64,000 nucleotides of DNA, taken from assembly GCA_001910725.1 (NCBI GenBank), contig MJGA01000002.1, forward strand, positions 62,001 to 126,000, in the 5' to 3' direction. This document shows positions 32,468-44,271 of the stretch, in pieces. Position 1 is the first letter of the stretch, and each line of letters opens with the position of its first letter. The position numbers and the translations under genes are program-made. The stretch comes from Phanerodontia chrysosporium. Lineage: Eukaryota; Basidiomycota; Agaricomycetes; Polyporales; Phanerochaetaceae. The notes under the pieces were generated by a model. That model ran no database searches. It was not told the origin of the DNA and worked only from the letters and a program-made list of their open reading frames with translations.

Positions 32468-34793
32468 ATGGGAAAGATCTGGCTGAAGCAGCCCGTGCTC
32501 TGGCACTCGTCGCGCGTGCCCTCGGGCTACGACTACACGAAGATGACCCCCGAGCAGATCGCGCTCATCCGCGAGCGCTGGCACGACGTGCGCAACCCCC
32601 CTCTCTCTGCAACGACGCCCCCGCCGCTGACGCCCCCGCCTGCAGTGGTACACCGCGGACTGGGACTACGCACTCACGACCGCCGAGTTCCTGTGCGCGT
32701 GCATCGGCAGCATGGCGCTGCTCTACGCCGCGTCGGCGCTGCGCGCGCACGCCCTCGCAAAACGGTGCGTGTCTCCCCCCCATCCTCCTCGCGCTGGCCG
32801 TTCGCATCCTGAACACTCCCGCAGGAGGGACGCCGCGCCGCAGCGGGCGGGCGCGCTCGCCCGGCTCACGGCGGGCTTCCGCTCCGTGACCTCGCGCCAG
32901 CTGCGCGTGCAGCGCCTCGGGTACTACGCGCCGCCGACGGGGTCCGTCGTCGGCGTCGCATGCATCTTCACGTTTGTCATGGGTGCGCCGCTCTCCTCTC
33001 CCTGAGCCTGCGATGCATGCTGACGGGGTGGCAGCGCTCGCGCTCGCGGTGCGCCCGTACTACTGGCCGAACTACGAGATGGGCCACAGCCCGCCGCTCG
33101 CGACGCGCACCGGGTGGATCTCGGTGGCGATCATGCCGTTCATGATGTGTGTATGTGTTGCGTGTTGGGTTGGGTCGGTGCTGACCGCTTTGGGGCAGTG
33201 CGTTTGCGAGCAAGGTCAACTTCATCGGTATGATCACCGGCGCATCGCACGAGAGGCTCCAGGTCTTCCATCGCTGGACCGCTACGATCATGTGTACGTC
33301 TGCTGCCCACATTGTTTCGGCGTTGAAGCTCACCGGACACTACTAGACATTACATCGCTGCTGCACACCTTTCCGTTCATCGTGACATGTATTGACATGG
33401 GCGACATGGTCGTCAGCTGGAATACCAGCCCGTGGTACTGGACAGGCGTTGCAGCACTAGTCCCCCAGGTGAGTAGCCGCCCGAGTTGCGGAGCAACAAG
33501 CGTGTCTTGACAACTGCCATTTAGACTTGGCTCGTCTTCATGTCCTGGGGCATCATCAGAAGCAGGTACTACGAGTTCTTCAAGAAGCTGCACTTCATGT
33601 ATGCTCTCCGCTCCGTCCGTCTAGCTATCGCCGTTCTGACCAGAACACCAGCGCTGCCGGCATCTTCATGGCGGCTCTCTTCATCCACTGCAACTTCCGC
33701 CTGACGTCTGGTGCGTGCCCATCCCTGCACAAAGCTGACGCGCCCTAACGCCGCCGCAGGGACTACTTCTGGGCGACGCTCGCGATCTACGGCAGCGCGT
33801 GGCTCATCCAGGTCGTGCGCACGCTGTACAACGGGCCGTTTGGGCTGCCGTACACGCTCACGGTGCTCGCAGACCCGCAGCTCGTGCGGCTCACCGTCGC
33901 CGCGCCCGCCCGCTTCCGCTGGGCACCCGGCCAGCACGTCTTCGTGCGCTTCCTCGACACGCCGCTCGCCCTCAGCACGCACCCGTTCACGATCACAAAC
34001 GTCCCCGCGTCCGACGGCAAACAGACCGTCGAGATCGTCTTCCGCGTGCGCCGCGGCATCACAAAGGTCCTCCGCAGCCGCGCGCTCGCGCAGGCCGCCG
34101 GCCGCCTCCTCCTCGACGGCCCCTACGGCGGCGTGCCCGTCTCGCTGCGCGGGTACGACCGCGTGTACCTCATCGCAGGCGGCAGCGGTGCGTCGCATCC
34201 CACCTCCCGGAGTCTCGACGGCCCACTCACATGTTCTGCAGGCGCGACGTTCACGCTCCCGCTGCTCGCGGACCTCGCGCGCGGCTTCGGCGCCGGCGCG
34301 CGCTGCGCCTCCGTCGTCTTCGTCGCGGCGGTGCGCCACCCGGGCGCGCGCCGCTGGCTCGAGCCCGCGCTGCACGACGCGCACGCGGCCGCGGCCGCGG
34401 CGGGCGCGCACGTCGAGGCGCACGTGCACCTCACGGCGGACGGCGGCGACCTCGAGAGCGTCGACAGCGCCGCGAAGGGCGCCGGCGGCGCGGAGACACG
34501 TGCGACGGCGACGGCGAGGAGGGCGCGGTGCGCGTGCACGCGGGGCGCCCGGCCCTCGCCGCGCTCGTGCGCCGCGCGTGTGCCGCGAAGGCGGGCGGGC
34601 GCGTCGCGTTCGCGGTGTGTGGCCCGCCCGCGCTCATGTACGACGTCCGGAATGCGGCCGCGGACGCGCAGCGCGAGCTCGCGGACGGGTTCGGTGCGTG
34701 CGAGGAGATTTTCGTGCACGCGGAGAGCTACGAGTGCGTGTGCTGTGTTGTCGCGGTGTGCGCGGTGCTGATGCGTTTGCTCACAGCTGGTAG
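32468..34793 (+). CDS. ferric/cupric reductase (FRE family, NADPH oxidase fold)
   Basis: Plasma-membrane flavocytochrome that reduces extracellular Fe(III)/Cu(II). Eleven exons; the last is 7 nt and encodes only the end of ..SYDW. Start MGKIWLKQPVLWHSSR. Membrane haem region: ATRTGWISVAIMPFM, VFHRWTATIMYITSLLHTF (haem histidines) and FIAAGIFMAALFIHC. FAD domain: APGQHVFVRF and LSTHPFTITNVP. NAD(P) domain: LIAGGSGATFTLPLL and FAVCGPPALMYDV. Two single-base losses are inferred. One base at about 33708 would restore SWDYFWAT at an intron. One base at about 34480-34500 would rejoin the loop before GAVRVHAGRPAL. With both restored the model is exactly 1788 nt (595 aa). Confidence 0.87.
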
Positions 34794-35174
34794 AAGTGTC
34801 CGTTGGTGTGACCTTACATTCCCTGATCATCAAATATGTGTACATCTGTGTTCACCGCGTCCAACCTAGCACCTGCATCTCAGACTGTTTCGCCCCCTTC
34901 GTGTCCTTCCATGCCCTCGGCCGGTGCATCCCCAATTACATGCAACGGTATGTCATCAGATGTCGTCGTTCGGCTTTCCAGGCCGGCCTCGGACGCAGTG
35001 CTGGAGGAATTGCGAGTGTGTTCTGAGCGTGGCCTCGCTCTTGCGACGCGGTGCCATGCCTCCCGCATCCATGTTCGCGATGTTGGTGCCGGTGTGCTAA
35101 CGACCTGCGCCGATGTGGAAGTGTTTCCCCGCGCTCTGAGGTGCAGCAGTGTAGGAACTGCCCATCCAGCCGGT
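34794..35174. other. intergenic, convergent 3' ends
   Basis: Spacer between the reductase (+) and the DUF6535 gene (-); no gene seen. Confidence 0.45.
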
Positions 35175-37623
35175 TTACAGGTTCTTGTCTCGCAAGCAAG
35201 TCACGAGCGGCTCGCAGCGATTGGCGAGGTTGCCGAAAATGGAGCATGTCCCGGGGAGCTCGTCGTGGCACTGGTGGGATATCCAGCGGCAGGTTGCCTC
35301 CTCGCATGCCGGGAGATCTTTGTGTGTCAGTTCAAGTAAGTCGTGCAAAGCGCCGACCCTGAAGGAATCATTATCCGTGAACTCCCCAGAGAAGTTGCGT
35401 TCCGCGGCGTGTATCAGCTGTCGAAATTTGGGAGAGCGAGTACGAGTTATCTCTATGACTACTCGATCGTATACGCAGTTGTTCAAAACTCTTGACAGCA
35501 AGTAAAGGGCTTGATGGTGAATATCGCACGACTGGCAGGATAGTGCATATGCAGCAAACCATGAGGCCTTGTCTAGCAGTATAGGGTCCAGGTCGGCATC
35601 CTCATACCGTTGCATGACATCCTCCAGTAGAGATGTAAACGTAACGAGGAACATGAGAAGATATGTGCCGTTTGCGAGGGCTGGGTCATCGATGAAATAG
35701 TCCAGAAGTAGGGACTCCAAATCTTCTCTAGTGGTTTCTTCTGCTGTATATACTGTGACGGCATGGTCAGAGACCGTGAAGTAGGTTTGTTTTTTTTTTA
35801 TCAAGACACGCACTGAGCCTGTGATCAGATGTTGCTCTGAGCCGCCCACCACGCAAGGCTTTCAGAAATGTCCTGTAGCGTAGATTCGACCCGCTCTCGC
35901 CCCAATACGAGATGCCGTTTGTGGAGTTAATTGTGAGACATAACGCCTCTTGATACCAGCCATCTCTGTCCCACACCTGCAGGTCGTCGAGGATAGCGCA
36001 CAGCTCCTGTATCACTGTCACGTTGCGAGCTTCTTCAGTCTGCTTGAGCGAATACTGCAGGTCAGCAAGTGTGATTCGTCCAAGGATTTGGGCCGTGAAC
36101 CGATCCTCCCGTCGAACTGTCGCTCCCTCCGGAAGGGTAGACAACATCTGCGATAGTAACGACGCGTGTGGACGATAGGCTGTCACCGCGATATCCAGCT
36201 CGCTACTACTCTCGCCATAGCAATCGACCGGATATAAAAATCCATATAACGGATCCAAGTATGGCAGGCGTGGGCTTTGTCGTTTCAGAGAGAGCAAGAT
36301 ACATCGGTTAGCAACCAGGTTGCTGGCGACAGTCATCTTCGCCAAGAGTGGTGGGTGGTTGAAATGAATGGACTCTGCACACTGCGTGATATATGCATCA
36401 ATTCGCGGGTCCTGTGACGACTGCTTCACCCATGTTAAAGCTTGCAGAAGGAGTGATGTTTCTATGACATTCATAAGGACATCCTCGGCTTCTTTAGATT
36501 GACCGGGCTGGAAGCCGCTGCCTGGAGGAAGATGGCGGCCCACGGCGACAGTGAAAAGCAAGCGGGTAAGTTCTCTGCCATTAACCTTGACTCTAGGCTC
36601 CCTGCAGCTGCGAAGGTCCAGCTCTCTCCAAGTCGTCGGAGCCGTTTGAGGGTAGAGGCCATACATAGTCTTCCCACGTATCCTTCTGAGGAGCCTCAGG
36701 AACGCCATATATAACCGTTTCGATGCATGGGACATGACAATGCACGCCCAAGCAGTCGGTGATTTGTAGGGACAACGAGTCTGGAGGATTGGCATGATGG
36801 TAAATGCGAATGCTGTGAACAGAAACAGGGATGCGAAGATTGTGATGGTCATGGCGACCAGGCTGTCCAGAGTCCAGAGAAGTACGACGATTCCTATCAG
36901 GAAGAGAACCATGGCAGATTCTAGGAGGGCGGGAATAGACGAGATGGTGGCACCGACATTCCAGGCCTCCCATTCTTCGACACGTGCCTGCCTTACGAGG
37001 ATGTTTTCTCGAGGGAGAGCAAGCGGGGAGTTCCAGCGGAGATACTCGCGGATCCATTGCTTTGCGAGGATACCAAAGAGCGCAGAGGAGAGACTCAGGA
37101 CGAGGCTGAGGAAGAAGAATATGTTTATGACCCGCGCGGCAGCCGTGGGTGCGAAGGCCGGCGCATCAAGAAGGGAGACGAGTGTAGCGTTGACCGTGGG
37201 AGGGGGGATGATGCCCGTCATGCGCAGCTGGGCGGACACGCTGAGCGCGAGGAGCTGGTTTGTGGTGCTAGAATCCGCTTCGGTGAGCATAGGGTACGTC
37301 TGGACGACAAACGCGGTGAGGAATGCGGAGAATAGACCGGCCTTGGCACATCAAAGTGAATCAGCGCAAGCACCGTCGACACCAGCAGCGCACGTACGAA
37401 AACTAGCAGCGTATCTATGTCCTCAGCATAATACTTCATCTCTCCTCCATCGTGCTTGTAGAGGTGGTGCTCGATGGCAGCCCATCCCGAAACGTGTTCG
37501 CCATGCTGATTCATGCAGGTGAGTATGTCTTCACAGACACTCGACACAAGCCAGATAGCACACCTGAGGCTCTGGATCCACAGCTGAGTCAGGGCTAGTG
37601 CTTGCAGGACCTGGAAGCGGCAT
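35175..37623 (-). CDS. DUF6535 domain membrane protein
   Basis: Four exons, 37564-37623, 37398-37505, 35814-37341 and 35175-35752, close exactly (2274 nt, 757 aa). Start MPLPGPASTSPDSAVDPEPQ, then YAEDIDTLLVF and GLFSAFLTAFVVQTYPML (TM1). ARVINIFFFLSLVLSLSSAL (TM2), AKQWIREYLRW, ISSIPALLESAMVLFLIG and LVAMTITIFASLFLFTAFAF (TM3-4) follow. After these four membrane helices comes a soluble helical region of about 500 residues. DUF6535 is an agaricomycete-expanded family of unknown function. The short-intron junction at 35753-35813 spans an A10 run. Intact homologue of the remnant at the left edge. Confidence 0.85.
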
Positions 37624-37856
37624 CTACGGCAGACGAGAAACGACGACGGAGGTGACAGAAGTTGACGATGGTGCAAGTCGTTGTCGACTGATGTTCATTA
37701 AGTAGCAGTGCCTCGCCATAGACGCTTCGGAGTACTGCCCCCGAGAAGAGGCGCGCGTCTCTTTTGCAGTATAGAAGAGCGTTCATAAGGGTTCATCGAG
37801 GTACACAAGAAGGCACGTCCAGATGTCCAGCAATAAACAGAGAGATAGATGCCACG

Positions 37857-40212
37857 TCACCGACTCGCCTCCTGCTTGTGCACCTCAGACGCGGCACCCG
37901 AGCTTGCGACGAGGTGTGGCTGCGCTTTATCCGGGGGGTCGTCTGGGTACAGCTAATGCAGGCGTTAGGAGCATGCTGCGTGGCCAGTGTGTCGTAAGGG
38001 CGCACCTTGCCTGGATTGAACAGGTTGTGCGGGTCCAGCGCCCGCTTGATCGTCTTCATCAGCCCGACGGTGCCCGCGCCGAGTTCCTCGTAGAGATACT
38101 CGCGCTTGCCGATGCCGACGCCGTGCTCACCAGTGCCTGGAGGTGATCGTTGAACAACAGAATCTCGTGCAGGAGAGTCATGACGTACAGGTGCCGTCTA
38201 ACCGGATCGCCCGCTCGACCATGCGGTGCACTAGACCTCGCGCGATCTCGAGCTCATCGTCGGTCTTGAAGAGGAGCAGCGCATGGAAATTGCCTAACAG
38301 CTCGATAATCAGGACAGACTCTCTGTAATCGCGACAGATACGCACCGTCGCCGACGTGCCCAACAATTGTGCTCACAAGCCGCTGCGCTCGATGTCTTGC
38401 TTCGTCTCGTACACAAGCTGCGGCAGCTTACTCACGGGCACACTGCCACGAGGGCCATAAGTAACTGTTTCGGAGATATCAAGACGACTACGCACCAGAC
38501 GTCTGTGCTCCACCCACGGCTGCCCTCGACGAGCGCGAGGCCCGAGTACAGCGCGTTCTTCCGGTCGGACCACAGCGCATTTGCCTCGGCATCCGACGAC
38601 GCACACGTGAAGCCACTCCCGCCGTGTGCGCTGCAGATCTTCGAGTAATTCAGCCAAGCGTGCAAGCACCATAAGGCGCATATTCTTACCTTTTCTACAA
38701 CTGAACGGCTCTCCGCCATGATCGTGGGCGTCGGGCCTTGGAGTTTGATGAACAACGAGTCCTTCTCAGGCCATTTGCGTGTGCTCTGGCCGTACAGATT
38801 CGTCGAACGCATGAACGCGTCGTCGCAAAGCTCGACGCACTCTTTAGTGGGAAAAACAAAGTCAGCCTCGAGAAGCTGGAGAGGCTTCCATAGCAGACGT
38901 ACGGACACCGACGCCAGAGTTCACAATCTCCCGCACGGCCTCCGTTGCTGCGCGGACGTCCGGGAACTGCACGACTGCCACGGTGGTGGGCAGTACCGGG
39001 GCAAGACGGAGCGTCACTGCGAGCAAGGTGGTCAGAAACGGACGCGGCTACCATCATATAAAGATGTCTACCTTCGGTGATGATTCCAAGCGTGCCTTCC
39101 GCACCGATAAAAAGCTTTGTCGTATCGAATCCCGCGCTACTCTTCCGCGAGCGCCGCCGTGTCTTTATGACCTCGCCCGAGGGTAGCACTACCGTCTGCG
39201 CACGAATTGTGAGAAGAATATGAATTGACTACGGGGCAGTTGACGCACAACATTCAAGAACCACTCGGCCTTGGCGGTGCCGTATCGTACCGCATTCGCT
39301 AGTCACGTAAGCATGTGTGACACGTTGAAGACGAGAGAGAAAGCGACGTACTGCCAGAACAGCCAGTGCTGATCATGCCACCAATGGACGCGCCAGGTGC
39401 GGGATCAATCTGGTGGCAGACTGGATGTGAGATTTTGGGCAGAGACACAGCAGAGAGCGCGGACCGGGAAGAATAGCGGGATGCCGCGTCGTTTCAGTTC
39501 GGCGTTGATCTCCATCCAGCCAACTCCAGGCTGGCAGACGAGGTCCGAGTCCTCCTCTGCATTTGGTCATGAACTAAGTATGAAAGTTGACGAAGCGTAA
39601 TGCGTACCGTGTATCTCAAGGATTTTGTCCATGTCGCGCATGTCGACGCATATAGCCCCGCCTGGAGGGGCACGCCAATGCCCTTCGAGAGACGTGCCGC
39701 CGCCATACGTGACAACAGGTATCAAATGTTTGTTCGCGAGCTTGACTATAGCGACGACGTCCGCCGTAGATTGAGGGAACACGACGACAGTAGGGGCAGA
39801 GCCTGCAGATGCGGTTAAGGATGCATATATGCGCGCGAAAGCGTCACAGCGCACCTGGATGATAGTCATTCTCGCTGTAACCATGCACATGGAGAACTTC
39901 CGGATCTGTCGAGACCTTGTCGAGCTGACCATCCGCGTCACCGAGGGCCTCGCGCAGCTCCTTCGAGAGCGTGGCCGCGCTGACCTTGGCGTCTCTTGCC
40001 GGCGGGTCATGCACTGGCACGCTACCCAAGCCGACTTTCGCGACACCCGAGTCTGCATGTGCTGGTCGTGCGAGGAAAAATGCCGTAGTGAGCAGCACAC
40101 CTGCGCCGAGGCCAGCAGCAGCGTGCCGGAAGCTTGACGGCGGGACTGCAGACGTGCTCGCGAGACGTGCCGCTCGCGGACGAAGAGCATGAACTAAGCG
40201 AAACCGCAGCAT
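37857..40212 (-). CDS. D-lactate dehydrogenase (cytochrome), mitochondrial
   Basis: FAD-dependent oxidase of the Dld1/GlcD family that passes electrons from D-lactate to cytochrome c. The start [20 protein letters not shown] is an arginine-rich, acid-free presequence, followed by a hydrophobic stretch [16 protein letters not shown] (inner-membrane anchor or sorting signal). The FAD-binding PCMH domain shows [45 protein letters not shown] and [15 protein letters not shown]. The C-terminal FAD-oxidase domain shows [24 protein letters not shown] and [19 protein letters not shown]. The last exon starts [13 protein letters not shown] after NLFNPGK and ends at 37857. Many short introns, no frame defect noticed. 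Confidence 0.87.
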
Positions 40213-42204
40213 GGTCTGGTCGCCTCGTCTATGTCGTGTTCGACGTTTAGGAGGAGAACGATGGCGATGAGCATGGTGTTTGTGTCGTCCCTGGGAAATG
40301 ACAAGGAAATGCGCGTAATAACGCCATGTGACTCCCGATCACGCGACCGCCATCCTAGCAAGGCACGTCGGACCGATGTCCCGATGTCCCCTCTCCCTCC
40401 ACGTTTGCGCGCTCAGCGTGGTTTATATCCAATCTTCGTGCGAAATGGAGGGTCGCCCGGTTCTCTCCTGCACTCCCATGTTGTTGTCTTTCGGACGACA
40501 CCCTTCTCTTGTCTTGCCTGGCCAACGACGTTACCGGAGACGTTGCTAACCTATCACCATAGTTGATACAACCCTCAGAGGCAGGCTACGCATCGTCGGT
40601 CATCAAGCATACATCCTAGGCCTGCTGGGAAGGCTCAGGCAGCCCCGATGGATACAGCGCTGACCTCAGGTGTGTCTTCGTTATCGATGAGCACTCTCCC
40701 CTCCCTCACCGAATGATGAACAAATGACAACTCAAATCTACTCGAGATTGCTGAATCTTGTGTCGACGAACTCTTCACTTTTCTGACCATTTCCCTTTTT
40801 TATTTTTCTTGCATCGGTCATCTGCGGCTTGCGCTAACGATGTCTATCCACAGTCCGGATACATGGACCGCGAGGTGAAGCTGTATGCCGGCGATGGGCA
40901 GTATGGGTGCGCCAAGCATTGTCGCATGATGCTTTTCCTTTTAGTGAGCGAGATCATGTGATACTACAATGATACTCAGCTTGTTTGAATACAATGGCTG
41001 TAGTTAAGATATACTCAGAATGCCCGCTTTTATGTTTTCTTGTGCAGGCCGAAGATGTTTTCACTAAGTGAAGCCCTCCTGAGCGCGTCACTAATTCCCA
41101 ACGTGAGCGGATTGCGCATACATTCCCTCTATGCCACAGCGGATGGCTGAGAGTTGTTCGGACATCCGCACAACGGGAAAGCTTGGGTCGCAAGACAAAG
41201 AGATCGTGGTCCTAGTCCCAGACTGCCTGATGGTCATGTAACACCGAGGCATTTCTGCCGTCAAGTGGCCCCCATTGAGAGTGAGTATTTGTATCGGATG
41301 CTACTGCAGACACACCGTACTTTTCATACAAGCTATACTCAGCCGATACCTTGCACCTCCGCGTTCCAGCTCCAGGAACTCATAAACCGAAGCGTACCAT
41401 CTTGCATGAGGGTATCCCAGTGCAAAGCACTCTCGCCCACGGTCTCATCCGTGCCACCCTCCCAACATTGACACTGGGGGCTGGGCGCCCGCTGTGCCAG
41501 TCTACGTCCTCATTGTTCCCAATCCCTTCACGCTTGTGAGGCCATTCGTCTACGCGCGTGGGTGGTATGCGACGGCCGCAAGCAAAACGCAGACGCCAAA
41601 TTCTTCGATTTACAACGCGGACAGCGCGCCACTCGTGCACATGGCCGAGAAAGCGTTGCCCCACTTGACACGCGTCCTCGCGTGCGACGGGCGACCGCGC
41701 ACGCTCGTCATTGCCTACAAGTTCAGCTCCTCTATCAGCAGCTAGACGCAACGCTCTACGAGGGCTGCACGAACATCGTGTGCGGCGTCAGACTAAGGGA
41801 GATGACGATGCTGCAGATCGGGACAGTGCCTATGGCGCGGCTCGCCCGGCTCGAAGACCTCGCGGAGGAGCTGAGCGGGCGCGGAGCCGGCGGAAAGCTT
41901 TGGGATATCCGCTCTTCAGAGCGTCACTGCAAGGCATTGGTGCGGTCCCTTGTCGAAGCGCGAAACCTTCGCCTTCAAGACGCTGGAGCGCCTGGAAGAG
42001 GTTGCACAGGAGGTTGAGGATAGGCGCTATTACGAATCATCGCGGTAGATATTGTATGGCTGTCCAATTCATGAAAAGGACAATGTCGAACAAAACTAAT
42101 TACCCGCCTTAGAGAGAAGCCACCACAACTACCCTTGGCCCTACGGCTTGCCTGGAATCGAGGCACATCACGCCCTTATTGGAGATGCATATATTCCAGA
42201 GCTC
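40213..42204. other. possible unrecognised gene fragments (+)
   Basis: Fragments with coding character occur on the plus strand, for example SGYMDREVKLYAGDGQYG at about 40855-40910, HLRVPAPGTHKPKRTILHEG at about 41350-41410 and PVYVLIVPNPFTLVRPFV at about 41495. They may be exons of one gene with several introns or a decayed gene. I could not build a consistent model and recognise no family. Confidence 0.3.
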
Positions 42205-43327
42205 CTAGGTAGGCGACGTACCCGCCTTCTGCGATGGCCCAAGCCCGAGTCTACGGTTCACGTTCTCTTGATCATAGAAAGGCAGACCCGCCTCGCAAGC
42301 GGCGCGATACAGGGCACACACCCAGGCCCGATAGCTCTGCGCACCGCTGACCGTCATCGCAAGAGCAAGGAGGCTCGCGAGGCCGAGCGAATCAAGCCAC
42401 CCGACGCGCATACAGCGTAGCTCCGCGAGAATGACGGTGCGCGTGCCGGCGCCAGCACCGACGCGGAAGGGTTCATCGGCAAGGCGGACCTCGCAAGCGA
42501 ACCCACCGCGCGCGCATTGCGCACTCCCTCGACACAGCACCGTGTACGCGTCTACGAGCTTGCCGCGTGCGTCTTCTGCTCGCCCTGAGATATACGCAAT
42601 GCACCAGAACGGGTCCACGCCATGTCGTTCTGCGTAAATCCAGATGCCAGCACCGCCCGGCGAGTACTCATACTGGCTGTCGCTTCTGGGTTGTCGTTTC
42701 GTTGGGGCGGTAGTGGCGCAAACGTTCGGACGAGGGTGCGATGGCGTGCTTGCAGTTGTCGCGGATGGCGTGCTGGCAGTTCTCGCGGGTGTCGTGGGGT
42801 AACGGGGGTCGGGTGCGAGCAGCTGATACTGACACTTCTGCGCTCAGAAATCCTCTTTGGTCTAAGACTGTCGTGCGTCCTGGCGTCGCTTTGAGCCTGC
42901 AAAAGACGTTGTCTGGCGCAAGAGGCCTGGGTTCGTGCACTCACTGTGATCTATCGAAGACCCACGAAGGCTTCCTACGTGGAAGCAGGGGTTGCGGAAG
43001 GGCTGTGCCGGGCGCGATGTAAACATATTCCAAGCTCGACGACGACGGGCTGGACGGAAATTCTCGCGTGGTACGACGCGATGATAGGCTACGGCTATCC
43101 GGATGCTTGTTGCTCCCCGTAACCACTGGCCGCGCGGGGCTGCTCTTCGACTGAGGGCTCGTGGGCGGGGGCGTATCCTTGGTCAGCCTAGGCTTTGCTT
43201 CGCTGTTGTTGATCTTATTGCCCTTCGCAAGGTAGGACGCGCGCCATGGAATGTAATCCTTTATCTCAGAGGCATTCGTGATGAGCGAGTCGCGGAGAGC
43301 ACCATAGTAGGCGGGGTAGGAGGACAT
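42205..43327 (-). CDS. unrecognised protein, Ser/Thr/Pro-rich middle
   Basis: The first exon begins MSSYPAYYGALRDSLITNAS and runs to KPSWVFDRS, where a GTGAGTGC donor lies. After an intron, a frame open from about 42830 reads through a Pro/Thr-rich stretch (TPARTASTPSATTASTPSH). It continues into QYEYSPGGAGIWIYAERHGV and DPFWCIAYISGRAEDARGKL and ends at 42205. A second frame over the same middle region is also open, so the acceptor is uncertain. No domain recognised. Confidence is moderate that a gene exists and low for its exact structure. Confidence 0.45.
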
Positions 43328-44271
43328 GGTGGCGGCGAAGAGCGCGCCCTGCTCGGCTGCAAAGAGTCAATGAGACAGCTATGGCATCTCGAGGCCTTAT
43401 ATGAGTGGCCAGGACAAAGACCTCGTCGTCATCTCAGGCCACCGATCCGCCTTGCGGCCGCAAAGGCAGACAAAGACTGGCGAAGGTCAAAGACTGACTG
43501 TTAGGCATGTAATTATCTGGAGCTTATCGGGACATGATAGACAGATTTATTTGTTTCGCAGGATATCCCCAGCAGAAAGGGGCATAGCTAGTAGTCAATC
43601 TGTTGGTGAAGGACGAAAGATATTTGGCAGGCGATTTCAGAAAGTGGGCAAAGCACAGGCGCCGGCTTACGTTGGGTTGATGACTATGGGCGTCCATTCT
43701 CTGAGGGTGCAAACGGTACCTCGGACATGCTGGATCTAGTCTCGTTCCTCTTCCCACTCAGAGTTGCAGAAGATTGTAGCTGGAAAAATCTTGGAGAGCC
43801 GTTAGTGAGGTTATACTGTTGCAAATTATGCTGGCGACATCGACTCACAGCGACGTGAAGACTGCATCACCGTGGCCCGAGCTGAGGCCGGGGTTCTCTC
43901 ATGCATAGCCTGTGCCGAATCATTGTTTTACCTCTTCAACTCAAGGTAGCTTGTAAGCTAAGGTCAGCCACCAGTATACATCCTTGTTTCATTTACGAGT
44001 GTACTTCTCCTTCGACGCATCGACGGTCTCGACGGCATCTTCAGTGGCATCTGACGGCATAATATATCAGGTTAGGGTTACTATCATTTGGACCAGTACC
44101 TTGATGTCCTTGGCGATTATATGTTCCCCGTAGTCTGTCCGCTCAGACGACGAGTTGTGCAGATGAGAACAGCACAGCGTGTCTCGCGATCACGATTTTG
44201 ATGGGCACCCGAGCCGCAGTCCCGCGCCCGAGAAGACGTGCTTCACGCTCTCATCCACTGCCGCCACCCTC
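43328..44271. other. intergenic, divergent 5' regions
   Basis: Between the unrecognised gene (-) and the P450 (+); no supported coding sequence. Confidence 0.45.
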
